Source of the DNA: Turritopsis dohrnii | Lineage: Eukaryota > Cnidaria > Hydrozoa > Anthoathecata > Oceaniidae | Assembly: GCA_027922465.2 (NCBI GenBank) | Contig: BQMF02000118.1 | Span: 682,001-746,000, forward strand | DNA length: 64,000 bases | Reading direction: 5' to 3' | Shown here: in pieces, positions 34,601 through 46,514 of the stretch | Numbering within the stretch: position 1 is the stretch's first letter | Layout of the letters: every line of letters starts with the position of its first letter | Position numbers and translations under genes: made by a program | Notes under the pieces: generated by a model | Database searches by the model: none | What the model was told of the DNA's origin: nothing | The model's input: the letters and a program-made list of their open reading frames with translations, nothing else

Positions 34601-34745
34601 CGCAGCCCCGACATCTCGGTCGCCTCTTCGACATTTCGGTCGCCTCCTCGACGTTATGACACCACGACACTACGATCGCCTCCTCCCTCTGCGCCTCAAC
34701 ATCACGACCGCTTCCTCGCCATGTCGATTTTGACTACGATCTAAT
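34601..34745 (-). repeat. GAGGAGGCGATCG inverted repeat array, right end
   Basis: A short array of diverged units (CGACATCTCGGTCGCCTC, CGACATTTCGGTCGCCTC and others). It includes the reverse complement of the 29031-29092 segment, ACGTTATGACACCACGACAC. Confidence 0.6.
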
Positions 34746-35046
34746 TTTATAGTGAGACATTTACGGCGGAGGCACGTTGAACTAAGTAAACGAATATCGA
34801 CAACAAGCTGCCATGCATAAGATCAGGCTGTCAACTAGCAACTATTTAAGCACACATATGAATAAGAAACCCAAAAATGTGCCTTACTGAGTGCCTGCTG
34901 AGTCAGAATTCATTTTTTTTAAGCCATTAAGTCTTCTGTTAGTATCTTGTATAACATGAATACTGAAGTGCGGTGTTTATAGCGAAAGACATACAGCTCA
35001 ATTTATATATGAAAGGTATAGGGCAAAATCTTATTCATTCTTTCAG
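34746..35046. other. Intron end before HAUS5 exon 35047
   Basis: No feature other than the TTTCAG acceptor at 35041-35046. Confidence 0.45.
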
Positions 35047-36139
35047 CATATGAAGAGGAATCCAACTTGGAGGATGAAAGGAAGCAACTGGAATTGTTGT
35101 CTTCGATCCACGCCAGTGCATGCAGTAAGAAGCCTTTATTTGACTAATATATTTATCTGGGTCAATTTCTCCCGAATTCATCTCATTGAGTTTTATATGC
35201 AACCATTATGTGTTCATCCATCGCTTATCTGTATAAGAATATCCGTTTTTCATTCCGCAGCCAGGTGGTTTTCAATGCATTGTTGACTTCACACATCATT
35301 AGGATACCACCGTTTCTAATTTCAGATGAACATGAAGAACAAATGAACAAGAGAAATGAAGATGTACAGAACTGCTTGCCGGCCTTGAAAGAAAACGAAG
35401 CTAAGTGTTCGGCTATCATGGCCGAGTGTGTGAGGTTTCGAAGTGCTGCTCATGTATGGTATGGTAACATCTTTTATTTTAAACACATCTCCATGTCTTG
35501 AAACTCGTCGGTTATTTACTCTTTGGTGCCTAATAGACATCTCCCCCCGGCTATTAATATTTTGAAAACAATCCATCCAAGACAAAAGTTTATTATAACT
35601 TTTCTAGATTGTTTTATAGCAACTATGTTTTTGGGTTCTTTCATACAAAAGTTGTGTACTTAATCCCATTCATTTTCATTTTTGACATTCTCGAAAATAT
35701 GTAAATACCCAAAAACCTGAGGACTTTATATTCCCTATCTGACTGTGTATTTGCTTGTGATAACCAAATCGTCAGAAAGTCATTGCGACGAAGAGCATTT
35801 TTATTAAAAGAGTATGTAAATTTCTGTAGAAATGCACTCCTTCGCGAAGATTACGTCTTTTCTACAAAGTAAGCATATCATAAGCATATATGGAGGCGCA
35901 AATCCTGAAGAACAGAAGTGAAGCTGAAGAGAATCTACCTGATGCTCATCAAAAAATGTTCGTAAAACGTTCATGGTTAAGGGTGTTTATTAAATAAGCG
36001 CCTTACGTTTTATAGGTGGGAACAACCAGCACAATATGCAGTACCGTGGATCAGAGAGGAAGGGATGAACGTGAAGCAGTATGTGGAACAGTTCCGACAT
36101 CATGCTGAAACATTGAGGAAAATCCAACTAGTTGGTTGA
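35047..36139 (+). CDS. HAUS5: HAUS5, exons block 3 (last 3 exons and stop)
   Basis: Exons 35047-35124, 35326-35458 and 36016-36139 finish HAUS5. They encode a charged coiled coil (YEEESNLEDERKQLELL, then EHEEQMNKRNEDVQ) and the diagnostic C-terminal signature WWEQPAQYAVPW. The first Trp codon is split by the last intron. The WWEQP motif is shared by animal HAUS5 and its plant counterpart AUG5. Translation stops at TGA 36137-36139. A candidate polyadenylation signal AATAAA lies at 36457-36462. The 6.7-kb intron before this block (28343-35046) contains an integrase pseudogene and a LINE. Confidence 0.87.
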
Positions 36140-37059
36140 AAATGAAACTGATGTTGCCCTATCCACGTGGAATGGGAAGTGTTAGGTCTAACAACAGCAA
36201 AGAATACTTTGTCGTTTGATAACGTTGTAACATAATCGATGAAGAATCACAAGTTTTTCATAAATGAACAAGCTTTAGCATATCCTTATTGCACAGATCT
36301 GCAATGTTGTATTGATGTAAAAAAAACCCACATGGGTGGTGAATGACAGCTATTTTCAAACGTTGAGATCAAATATAAAAGAAAAACTGAATGATTTTAA
36401 TCCTGATTGACCAAATCAGTGCTCGTGTTGCATATAAGACTTGCATCTAAAGTTAAAATAAAAAAAGTTAGCGTTTCAACAATTCTGGTGAACAGAGAGT
36501 TGATATAAGTGATTTTAGAAATACTAGTCACCATGTAAAATCTGTATAAGCGCAAAATGTCAAAGAAATGAAACCACTTTGGTCTAATTTGGTTTAATTT
36601 GGTCCAAATTACACTTGGCGTTCTTTTTTCTTGACGAAATTCTGAGAAACCAACCGAAAATTCGAAGTTATTGTGTTCAAAACTTGTAAAAAAAACCTCG
36701 AAAGTCTTTGTAAGTGTGCCTCAAATCAGGCCTAGTTTTGAATCTACTAACTTTGTATGTGTACAGTGACTTTCAGAGGTTTCGCACCGTTCTATTGCTT
36801 ACAATTCTATGTGGAAAATTAAAACCCAACCAAAAGAGTGATGAAAAGTACAGTTAATGATAATCACGCTACACGTTCACGTCAATGGGCTAACATACCC
36901 AATTTAAAAAGGTGAAACGAAACCTTTTGCTTCTGCATTAAAATTTGGGAACAGTGATTTTGAATAAGGATCCGTCACGTAAGATCACACAAAAACCTAT
37001 TACAGTAGCGTTGGCGTGACGCCAGTTTTTTAAATCACTGGAATCATTGCATTGCATCC
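36140..37059. other. HAUS5 3' UTR and downstream flank
   Basis: After the stop at 36139 there is no coding sequence. AATAAA at 36457-36462 is a possible polyadenylation signal. A short TTTGGT-rich direct repeat occurs near 36581-36605. Confidence 0.4.
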
Positions 37060-37295
37060 TTAGTCGAACGCGACATTTTTGGGGAAATATCTCAGAAACC
37101 AATAGGAATAACTGACGTTTTTTGGGTCAGCGATACTGACGATGGGGTGACGAAAGTTTTGAGACTAAATGTTTTTGGGTGGTGCGGCTTTGACGTCATC
37201 AAAATCTTTGATCGGCGATATCTCTCTAACGGTTGATCGTAGCGAAACAATCCCGTACATTTTTTTGATCAGTTTTTCAAGCTCTACAACATAGA
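37060..37295 (-). repeat. Dispersed repeat family R1, copy 3 (partial)
   Basis: Matches the reverse complement of the R1 core: GCGACATTTTTGGGGAAATA, GACGTCATCAAAATCTTTGA and TTTTTCAAGCTCTACAAC. Both ends of the family consensus are missing. Confidence 0.7.
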
Positions 37296-38149
37296 TTTAG
37301 CAAAAGTAAATAATTCTGGGAAGACTATTTCAAATCTTATGACTGGTTGGTATTTGATTTGTGCATGTTGTGTCTAATAAGAAGCCGCATGATTTGAAGG
37401 GACTTAAAGACGTAGATTACAAATGCTGCACTGTGTTCAAACGATAATAAATCTCTTCCCCAGGCTTTCTTGCCGCGCTCAAAATTTGTTGAAAAGACGA
37501 AAGTCCCGGAAACGAAATTGAAGAGATGATTCACCAGATGATTATTCAGGAAAACAAAAACATTTTTAGAGCAGATCTATAATGAAATACCTCGATTTTT
37601 GCGTTACACTGCTGAATGGTAAGTACGCAACAACAGTGTTCCTATCTAGTGGTCTCTTATTGACTTTCGGACAACCGTGGTGGAATAAAGTATTTAAAAT
37701 ACCTGTGGTTTCTCCTCCTACTACTATACTTTTGCAAATATAGTTTAAAGTTTTTTGGCCTCAGCGATCCCGTCATCTATGTAAGTAACGCACCTGATTT
37801 CCAGGCTTCTCTGTTTTTTAAAGAAATGCCTGGTGTGTACTTTGTAAAACCGCAACAAGCGGCGGATACTAGGCCAAAATCTTGAATTTCTAAAATTTTG
37901 TCGTGCCGTCCAGTAATTTCCAAACAAATCCCAGGTAATCGCGAAAAGTCTCGTGAAAGCACCGAAATAAAAACCCTGTTCAAAAATATCAGATTTTAAA
38001 TTTAGTATGGATGTGTTGGCTGACGTGTCGCAAATTTTTGATTGATTGATTGGTATATTTTTAGTTAAGAAACATTGCAAGTCCGTAACTGTAAAAATTT
38101 TCAATTAATTATAGTTTTTATCATATATATGGTAGATATATAAAAATGT
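37296..38149. other. Intergenic, no gene recognised
   Basis: A 119-codon frame at 37745-38104 (-) has no recognisable domain. The LINE fragment beyond it may extend into this region, but the sequence is too decayed to tell. Confidence 0.4.
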
Positions 38150-39880
38150 TTACATAAACATTAAATCTGAAATATAGATCGTCCTTGTACATATTAATGA
38201 ATTTTGTTTAAGCTTGTTTACAATACCATAGAAATAATCTGAGAATTCCTGTACCTTTTCTTCTTTGTTCCAATTAGTCGTACTTGATTGACGTTTTGTA
38301 GGAAAGACTTTTTTGACGATATTGCAGAATTGTTTTGGTTGATGTTGATGTTCGTTGATTAGATTTTGGTAGTACGTGCTGCGACCTTTGCGTAACATGT
38401 TGCTGCATCGATTACGTAAATTTCTTAAGACCTTCCAATCGTTCTCTAAGTTCGTTTTCCTGGCTTTTCTTAGCATTCGGTCACGATAATCCATTAGGTC
38501 CCTTGTAGCTTAGTCTATCCAAGGGCACGGTCTACCTTTAATTCTCTTGTCGATGAATGGTGCATGTCGGTTAAAGATGTGTGACAAAACTGTGTTAAGA
38601 ATTTCGGCATCCGTTATTTCGTAAAATGATATCCAGTCTTGTTCATTGATCTCATTTGATGCGTTGATAGGATCGTAATTTCGATAATTACGACATCGAA
38701 TATGTTTTGGTTGATATTTTATAGAGTTGATATTTTATAGGTTGATATTTTATAGAGTTTTTCTTTCTAATAAAACCAACCATGTCATGATCTAAATATG
38801 ACATTGGAATAACAAAAGACTTTTTAATGTTTATTGAGTTTGAAGCAATTATATCTATCAAACTGGACGATTTCGAAGTGATACGCGTCGGTTCTTTTAT
38901 CAACTGCTTCAAACCATTTGCTATTAGAATATCTTTAAATTCTTTAGGGGGTGGTCACATGAGGAGGGCTAGCACGGTAAACCGGGCTGGTAAATTTTTA
39001 TGATCACATGGAAAAGTATCAGCCCGCTTAACCGGACTAAAGAACTGATCACGTGATATTTGTTATATTTTTCAACTTTACGCATGCACCGTGTATGCAA
39101 TTTCATCCCGGCAAAGGGGGCCAGCCCGGTTGAGAGCCATCGCATGAGAAATTCTTCAGCCCGCTTTACCGAGTTCTCGGTTCAATAAAGCGAGATCTCG
39201 GCAAAGCGGGCTGGCTTGTTTCTCATGTGATCACAAACACAAATTTATGACACTTTCTTAATAGTAACGAGATCTCAGTAAACCGAGGTAGGCCGCCTAA
39301 CCGGGCTAGCCCCCCTCCATGTGATCACCCCCTTACTGTTTCGAAGATTGATATTGTTTTTACGAAAATTAACATTGCAATCCCCCAGGAAAATTACTTC
39401 ATGAAATAATATAATTGATTTTGATAAAAGAATCTGCAAATGTTTATTGAAATTTTTTGAGAGATATTAAGAATCGTTTGGTGGCCTGTAAAAAGCAATT
39501 ATGAGAAAAGATTTGCTTTTTTGTTGTGATATTTCGATAGCAATACTTTCAATGTCTGTGTGCTCTAAATCAGGCCTTCTGTTCCAAACAACTGAATTTC
39601 GAATATAGCAACAAATACCACCACCCTTTCCAGTTAGTCGTGCCTTACTGATAAACCATCTACATTAAACAGCATTTCATTTTCATCTGGCAATAAATGC
39701 GTTTCAGACAAGGTCAGTATATCGATCTCATTTCGGTCTAGTATGCCATGTATTCCTTCAAAGTTGTTTAAAAGATCACGTATATTCAAGTGTAATATCT
39801 TGAACCCACTTTCCTTCAGTACGACTTCTCTACGACGTCTTTGTGCCCGCTGGGGAAGGAGATGTATTTATCAAACCGAA
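38150..39880 (-). pseudogene. Decayed LINE fragment (endonuclease and linker)
   Basis: - strand relic of a CR1/L2-type LINE related to LINE B. From right to left it shows the start of the endonuclease (FKILHLN and SETHLLPDENEM, about 39820-39690), KQLIKEPTRITSKSSSLID and YLDHDMVGFIRKKNS (38688-38912). Then come GRPCPWID, a stop codon, and RDLMDYRDRMLRKARK to FFPTKR-like sequence (38150-38530). Stops and frame changes are present. The RT is absent. A Harbinger-like MITE (38947-39332) sits inside it. Confidence 0.75.
38947..39332. mobile_element. Harbinger-like MITE, GC-rich, inserted in a LINE relic
   Basis: 386 bp with inverted ends GGGGGTGGTCACATGAGGAG (left) and the complement of GGGGGTGATCACATGGAGGG (right), flanked by TTA (38944-38946 and 39333-39335). 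The 3-bp TTA/TWA duplication is characteristic of PIF/Harbinger. The interior has several CCGGTTTACCGAG and AGCCCGGTT-like motifs on both strands and no ORF. It is clearly more GC-rich than its surroundings. Confidence 0.82.
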
Positions 39881-41451
39881 AAGATTTGAAACTGATTCAA
39901 AACAATCGAATCAGTTGTTACTGAATCAAACTCTTCATTCGAAACTCTAATTGTTTGGATAAACAAGACAAATACTGTCTTTTACTTTCAATAACCCGAA
40001 CAAATGTTTTAGGATCTACAATGTCTCAAAAAGAAATAATTAACCAAGGCAAGGGCTTCGCAGCAGAAAAACCCTCAGGAAATTTAAAAAAAATTAAACA
40101 ACACTGCAGTAGAAATTTACATACCTCAAAAATATGAAACCAAAAAAAACAAAAGAAAATCGGACTGCTGTAATACTCAGCACCGTCTACAGACATAATG
40201 TTGTAAGGGAAGAAACTTTCGCGACCCACAAAATTCCACAAAATTCTCGAAATTTACGGGAACAAACTTCTGTGAATGACCGGAAATTGCAAGTTTCGCG
40301 AGAATAAACTTTCCCGAAAATCAAAGAAAAACAGCAAATTTAAAACTTTTTGGTTTACAGCAAAGGTTATTGAATTGGTAAAGATGGGTTAATGTGCTAA
40401 GAACAAGATGTATCTTCTCTTTTCAATTCAAAAGAAACGAGAATATCAACAATAACTACATGTGTAATAATGTACTTTTAACTGTATGAGATTTCATTTA
40501 AGTGTTTTATTAGATTTCGCTAAGCGAAAGATATTGATTTCGTCTTGGTATCTATCTATCTATCTATCTATGTTCGGCTAATTTTTTTGTTCCGTATTTC
40601 CCTGCCAATCCCGATTCAGTTTCGTTTTAAGAGACAGTATATGAAACCCCGAAATCCCGCTATTTTTTGCACCAAGTTTTGAAAGAAGTGGAAGCTTGCG
40701 TTTGTACCTTGTGTTTGTTTTAATCGTTGTTATCTGTTATTTCGTCTGTGGAATGTCTTTCAGACATGCAGTGTTGATATTGATAATTTATTTTGTGAAA
40801 TAGAAAGCTATGATGATGGTCAACGACGTTATAAAGAGCCATTTGTAATGTTCCAGTTATATATATTGTGAAGTTCTTTCTCGTGGCAGTGACACAGTTT
40901 GTTTGTTTGTAAATAACTAAATGTGAAACTTCAAAAGAAAGCTTTCTTATAAATTTCCTATTATTCCTCAGCAAATTCTTTGAATTGTTTTCTAGAAAAT
41001 TTCGACTGATAACAGCTGAAATGAAGAGATAACAATACTTTGTTTTCTTTTGACCGTTTTAAAAAGTGAAGGTTTAAGACTGGTGTTTTTATTTTTTTGC
41101 TTTTTGTTTGTTTTTTTGTCATTCGGCATCAAAGATTTTTTCCAAGATTGGCGAGGAATCTCAGAAATCCAGTTTATGAGTTTTTGGCTGTTTTTTGCCT
41201 TTTCGATGACAAATGTATGATATACACATTCTGTGGGGCGGTTACTGGCATAGCTTTTTATTACTTGTGATGTTCAAGATCCAGATTCTAAATGGAGTTT
41301 TTTTCTTTCTCTCACTTAATATGTAAGTAGGGTAAGTGAAAGACAATCTGAGGTAATCGAGAAGCATTTACAATTCTGAAACTAGGGAGAGAAGCATCAT
41401 ATATATTGTGTAGTATCTGAAAATTAAACTGTATATATATATAACTTTACA
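39881..41451. other. Intergenic, no gene recognised
   Basis: AT-rich. It includes a (TCTA)n microsatellite at 40551-40571 and (TA)n at 41432-41442. No coding sequence is supported. Confidence 0.45.
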
Positions 41452-41453
41452 TA

Positions 41454-41919
41454 CCGTAAATGACCGTTTAAGCACCCAGGACTCAATTAATACCCCCGGT
41501 CGATTAAGCGCCTAGGTTTAAACAAAAAATTTATAATAAACGCCCAGGTTCTGATTAAGCGCCAAGGTCCAAAACTGAAGATGGGCGCCTATTTGGCAAA
41601 AACATAATAATATTGAGAAAAACATGGTTTTTAGTTGAACAATTTTATTTCAGCATAATGAAGGAAAGTTAATAACACGGGAATGAATTATTTTCATCTC
41701 AAAGTGAGAGTATTTATCAAGCTTTTTCTGAAGTTGCTTGAGTAGGACACAAGCAGTTCTTTTGTCAGTATTCAGTGAAAAAATGAGCTGTATTAATGAT
41801 TTTAGAGATTTTTTTATTAACCACTCAGGACTCAATTTAGCGCTCCTTTCGTATAAGTGCCCACCATAAAAGTTCAAAAAAATTATAAGCGCCCAGGGCC
41901 TTTAATCGGTCATTTACGG
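41454..41919. mobile_element. MITE with CCGTAAATGACCG ends and TA target site
   Basis: A 466-bp element with inverted ends CCGTAAATGACCG and CGGTCATTTACGG, each flanked by TA (41452-41453 and 41920-41921). Subterminal TTAAGCGCC and GGCGCTTAA-like motifs recur. A 75-codon frame inside is not convincing. Confidence 0.75.
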
Positions 41920-41921
41920 TA

Positions 41922-44040
41922 TGCTGCTTGAGTTCTTTAGAAATTATATCATCATGTATCTATACAAAAGTATTGTTTGGTTATTGTAGGAAGTGTCATT
42001 TTGTGAGAGGGACATTTATAAAATAATGTTGTCAATTTATCTGTTTTATAATTTTTAAGTATATAGTCATCAAGAGTAATCAATATCAATGTATGAGTTG
42101 GTATGAAGATATAAGCATGACAAATTTGAAACATTTAAAACAATGGAACCGTTGAACCAAAGACAGATGTGACCATACTCAATGTGCACTGTTCGGTACT
42201 TCGGTTATGGTTTCAAATTCATACAATAGCAATTAATTATTTGAAGGAACATGCGATCCATTCAAGCCTGTTTTAAAGTTTTCTAGACATACCAATGTGC
42301 AACATAAACTGAGCCTTGGTCATTATTTCTGGGATAATTTATGAGAAAATTATTAGCAAAGTTTGAAAGATACACGTTTTTTTGTTGGTTCATAAAGAAC
42401 CTTAATTTCCCCATTATTAGTATCAGCTGTATTTCCACTATTACTTTCTCACTTTTTTATTTTGCACTGCTGGTTTTTTAATAATACTTACATATGTTTT
42501 AAATCATATATTTTATTTATGTGATTTTCCTGTCTATAGATATTTCCAACTATTATGTATAAAGAACTGGAAATTATTGTTGCATAAACCACTTTGTTTT
42601 ATCCTCCTGTTACTCGTCTTTTCCACTTCATAACCGCGTCCTTTGATTGAAATAAAAAGTTCGAACCATTATAGCAAAGTAAATGAAGCATTATAGGGTT
42701 GTCCTTTCTTGGAACTAATAATGATATAGTTATTTCATTAATTTTTCAAGAAAACTATCAGATGTTCCTGCCGTATAGTCTGCATGAACAAGTCATGTAC
42801 ATCTCGGTTTTCACGCATTCTCTGTAATCGCTGGCTGACGGGTGATAACACGCACATGCATCCCTTACATGTTGATGCAGTTTTTAAATGAACAATAACT
42901 TTCATTTACCTATACGGCAACTAGCCAGCCTCTGTCACTAACGCATGTATGTATAATACGGAACGAAATTATAGCGAACTGCCAAGACATCGTTTTTCTC
43001 CCTCGTTTCATTGGAGCAATGATTTTGTTACTTTCAAGACCTCTTTTTAAAAATATATCCGTACCCGATATATTTCGCGAAATCTTACTCAATCTCGTTG
43101 AGTCTTGTTCAATTTTCAACTGCATTGAAAGCACCACGTCCATTCTCTTGTTCATACTTCATTGCAAGTTATGAAAACCAACTTTTAGTTCTTGAATTAT
43201 ATTTTTAATTACCTCTGGATGAAAATACAATGAATTTCCTACCGTCATTTAAGAGGTCTTTAGCATTTATATCAACTTTTCTCGATTTCATAGTATACCG
43301 CTGTATAAAGTTTTGCTACCCTAAATGTCATGGATTTAAGACACTGACACTAACACTGATTTTTTTATCTGTGATATCGTTTGTGCTAATTGAGCTAAAT
43401 ATTTACCAATTGTGATTCCATCATTCATTTAAGTAAATTTGGGCGTGCAATATGAATTTACTTGTAATCAATGCGTTCGCTGCATTTTTGAGGTGACAAA
43501 GTATATCATAAATAATCTGGGCAGCAATTGCCATTTATGATTTTTTTCAAGGGTGATGCCAAGTCTATTTCTTTTTAAGAAGTGTTTTCTCGTCAACTGC
43601 TGAAGAATAAAATATGACTGCAACTTACAAAAAAGTAGTTTCTAAGCTTGTGTAAATTATTGTCATTTCATGTTTTTACGAATTCTTTAGCAAAATTTAA
43701 TTAGAATGTTATACAACCAATGTCTTTGCAACTTTAAAGATCAAATGAAGATTGAATAAAGAAACAATTCAAATAAATATTTTATTATTAAAACCAGACT
43801 ACCAGTAAACAAGCCTTGAAAACTACAATGAAATTCTTAGCAGCGTTACTCTTTAAGCATAAATAGTTTCGCTTTAGATTTTTGTCTGTTAATACCTTGT
43901 TTTATGAAGACTCCTTCCCAGAAAATAGTTTTGAAAATAAAAGTATTTTTGTTGAGATATGATTGATTTAAAAAAGCCATTTTTTTGCAAATAAGCCTTA
44001 GAAACTACAATTACTAAACTACCTTTTGTTTCTTGATTGA
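41922..44040. other. Intergenic, no gene recognised
   Basis: About 2.1 kb of AT-rich sequence. The short frames at 42910-43155 (-) and 43230-43415 (+) show no known domain. Confidence 0.45.
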
Positions 44041-44049
44041 ATGATGATT

Positions 44050-44500
44050 AAGCAAAGTGTTTTTGCATGGTGATTTCTACCAACCTCGAACCCAGGGTTT
44101 CTTGCCTTTTCGATATACGGATGGCGGCAAAGAAGACTCTGGTCCTGGCTGCTCAAAATCAACAGTATAAGAGTTGATTTTAATTTATTCAATATTTGCC
44201 TCAGTAAGCCCCACATTTTCATAGTTGCTTTTTCAAGTAAGCAAGTCCTGCATAAATTATGTGAAAAATACTAGGAAGACGGCCAAACAGAAAGATCGGA
44301 AGAGAAGGGTTCACGATTAAAAAACATGGTAAATGTTGTGAAGCTTTTTGAAAGGCTGCAACTGGCTTTGTTATCGTGCAACCTTGATAATATTTGCTTC
44401 AAACCTAAACAAATTGTTTGTTTTGAACATTTGTTATTTGTTATTGCTGTTTTACCAACTGGTTAATAGGAAATCTTGATTTCTCAGTTGCTTCTTAGCT
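44050..44500 (+). pseudogene. Helicase first-exon copy A (broken) with shared promoter segment
   Basis: A promoter-like segment containing CCTCGAACCCAGGGTTTCTT and CGATATACGGATGGCGGC is followed by ATG 44326. The frame reads VKLFERLQLALLSCNLDNIC, FKPKQIVCFEHLL and then IAVLPTG, which is the Q-motif/Walker A start of RecQ/DEAD-type helicases. Stops directly after PTG and a small deletion compared with the second copy (45840) make it a pseudogene. Confidence 0.6.
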
Positions 44501-44578
44501 TCTTAGCTTGACCCCCTCTTTATAATAAGATCTAGCTAAATATCTAGCTCTTTATAATAAGATATCTAGCTCTTTGAA

Positions 44579-45600
44579 GTGTCAATGTTCCTAATTCAGA
44601 ACAACAAACAATATGGAATGTAAGTCAAAGCAAATTCCAAACATTTTTAAATTAAAAACACTGCGCATCACTGTGGATCAAACTAAAACAAAAAATTCTA
44701 CTCGGCTAGATTTTATAATCATGATCTTTCTTTATTTTCACCGTTGGAATTAGGAAGGTCATTCAGAATTAAGATCATTGACAATTATACATACTAAACT
44801 ATGGAAATATAATTATAATGTAGCTATTTATTTTACGTAATATTTGTTTTTTAATTGGGTTTTATATACCAGTAACAACAAACCTTATATTTTTGCTGCA
44901 GCTTCCTTCAATCAATAAAACTGTATTAGACGTTGTACTAAAATCGAATTGTGTTGACCCTTCATATCCAGTGTTTTTCAACACTTATGGTGAACCTTTT
45001 CTGACACAAACTTGTTAAATTGATGTTTCCATATCTTTGAAAATATTTCGTTTTATTCCCAAAAGTATGGGGCAGTGATCGTTAATGACCCCATCAATGG
45101 CCAATGGTTGTTTTGTATTTAAAGCTGACAGGATTTTTTTTCTTGCATCAGTGTTATTGACATAGTTATGATTTCATCATAGTGTTCATGATATATGCAG
45201 ATGTATGTATGTTGACTTTTTTATTGGTTTTTAAATTTGTAAAGGAAGATTGTGTTGTGTCAAAATTCTATTGTAGTAACCATTGATTTTGCAGGTGGTT
45301 ACATGCTAGTTTCAGGTGAATCAGTAGACATTATTTAATGGAAAATTTTTGTCTTTATTCAATTTGACTTCTCTTCTCTGATTTAAGATTTTCTCCAAGA
45401 AGGCATTGCATTTTCGACAAATAGTTTCTGGAAGGCCGTCACCATCATGTATGTTTACACCACATACAGTTAAAATTTTCCTGCTTAAGTTTTTTCTTTC
45501 ACCAGACACAGAATGTACTTTTAACAAAAAGCTATTGTCAGTAAGTTTACTGCACAATCTGCATTTTCCTTCGACTCTAGGTTTTCGAGAATAGACTTTT
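44579..45600 (-). repeat. Segmental duplication unit B (about 1 kb)
   Basis: Directly repeated at 47911-48925 with high identity. The unit ends on the right with a ZAD-type zinc-finger exon on the - strand. The two copies differ by small indels. Confidence 0.8.
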
Positions 45601-45746
45601 TTAGCAACCTCGAACCCAGGGTTTCTTGCCTTTTCGATATACGGATGGCGGCGAAGAAGACCCTGGTTCCGGCTGCTCAAAATCAACAGTATAAGTGTTG
45701 ATTTTAATTTATGCAATATTTGCCTCAGTAAGCCCCACGTTTGCAT
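45321..45746 (-). CDS. ZAD-like zinc-finger exon
   Basis: 141 open codons. The meaningful part, about 45321-45605, encodes KPRVEGKCRLCSKLTDNSF, then VHSVSGERKNLSRKI and LPETICRKCNAFLEK. The C-x2-C plus C-x2-C spacing with an aromatic/basic core resembles a zinc-finger-associated domain (ZAD), a protein-protein interaction domain in DNA-binding proteins. The N-terminal residues of the open frame translate the shared promoter segment and are probably not coding. A broken second copy is at 48593-48910. No C2H2 fingers are seen nearby, so it may be one exon of a larger gene or a stranded duplicate. Confidence 0.55.
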   Translation of the reverse strand: MQTWGLLRQILHKLKSTLILLILSSRNQGLLRRHPYIEKARNPGFEVAKKVYSRKPRVEGKCRLCSKLTDNSFLLKVHSVSGERKNLSRKILTVCGVNIHDGDGLPETICRKCNAFLEKILNQRREVKLNKDKNFPLNNVY

Positions 45747-45800
45747 AGTTGCTCTTTCAAGTAAGCAAGACTAGGAAGACGGCGAACCTAAAGTATTTCA
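45605..45800. promoter_or_regulatory. Putative shared divergent promoter of the ZAD and helicase exons
   Basis: A segment of about 200 bp between the - strand ZAD exon and the + strand helicase exon. It occurs four times in the window (44080, 45605, 49340 and 49810 regions) with the conserved cores CGAACCCAGGGTTTCTTGCC and TTTCGATATACGGATGGCGG. Conservation of a noncoding block between divergent exons suggests a bidirectional promoter. No TATA box was identified. Confidence 0.4.
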
Positions 45801-45839
45801 AACAGAAAGATCAGAAGAGAGGGTTCACGATAAATAAAC

Positions 45840-46031
45840 ATGGAAAATGTTGTGAAGCTTTTTGAAAGGCTGCAACTTGCTTTGTTTTTGTTATCGTGCA
45901 ACCTTGATAATATTTGCTTCAATCCTAAACAAATTGTTTGTTTTGAACATTTGTTATTTGAAAGAGATGTTATTTATTGCTGTTTTAGCAACTGGTTTAT
46001 GGGAAATCTTGATTTATCAGTTGCTTCTTAG
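45840..46031 (+). pseudogene. RecQ/DEAD-like helicase first exon, copy A'
   Basis: ATG 45840 opens ENVVKLFERLQLALFLLSCN, then FNPKQIVCFEHLLFERDVI, matching the Q-motif-type entry of RecQ-like helicases (KPEQ-x-x-C-x-x-LL-x-x-x-DV). Just after DVI a small insertion shifts the frame, so the Walker A GTPGYGKS-like stretch is read out of frame (CCFSNWFMGN in place of AVLPTGYGKS). The frame then stops at 46029-46031. It is a broken copy unless a sequencing error is responsible. Confidence 0.55.
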
Positions 46032-46035
46032 TTAG

Positions 46036-46510
46036 CTTTTTACGAAGTAGAAAAATTTCAAACATAGTTATCGTTATTAGTCCCCTAAATTCGATCATTG
46101 AAAACCAGATGAATTTTTTAAACAAAATTGGTATTCCTAAGAGTAATGCAGGAAGAGAATTTGTTACAGATAATATTTTTTTCAGAAGTTAACTTTCGTA
46201 ATTATGAGGAAGAAAATGATATAACATTTCCCCCCGTTGATTCTGGGAGGGAAAGCTTAAATTGTTTTCTGTCATCCAGAGGGGGCTCTTAATGAAAAAA
46301 CTTTAAAACTATTTCGGAGCCAAGTATATCAAGATATAATGTTGTGGCTGTGGTCATTGGTGAAGCACACATTGCATCGAGTCGTGGTAAGAAATATATT
46401 GTTATTTGAAAATTTCTACTGCATTTTGGTTTTTTATCATAAAAAACATGGTCTTCGACTTCGCTTTGTGGATATCATCAAACATTAAACATAACATAAC
46501 ATAATTCATA
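46036..46510. other. Between duplication units, nothing recognised
   Basis: No coding sequence or known repeat was identified. Confidence 0.4.
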
Positions 46511-46514
46511 TATA

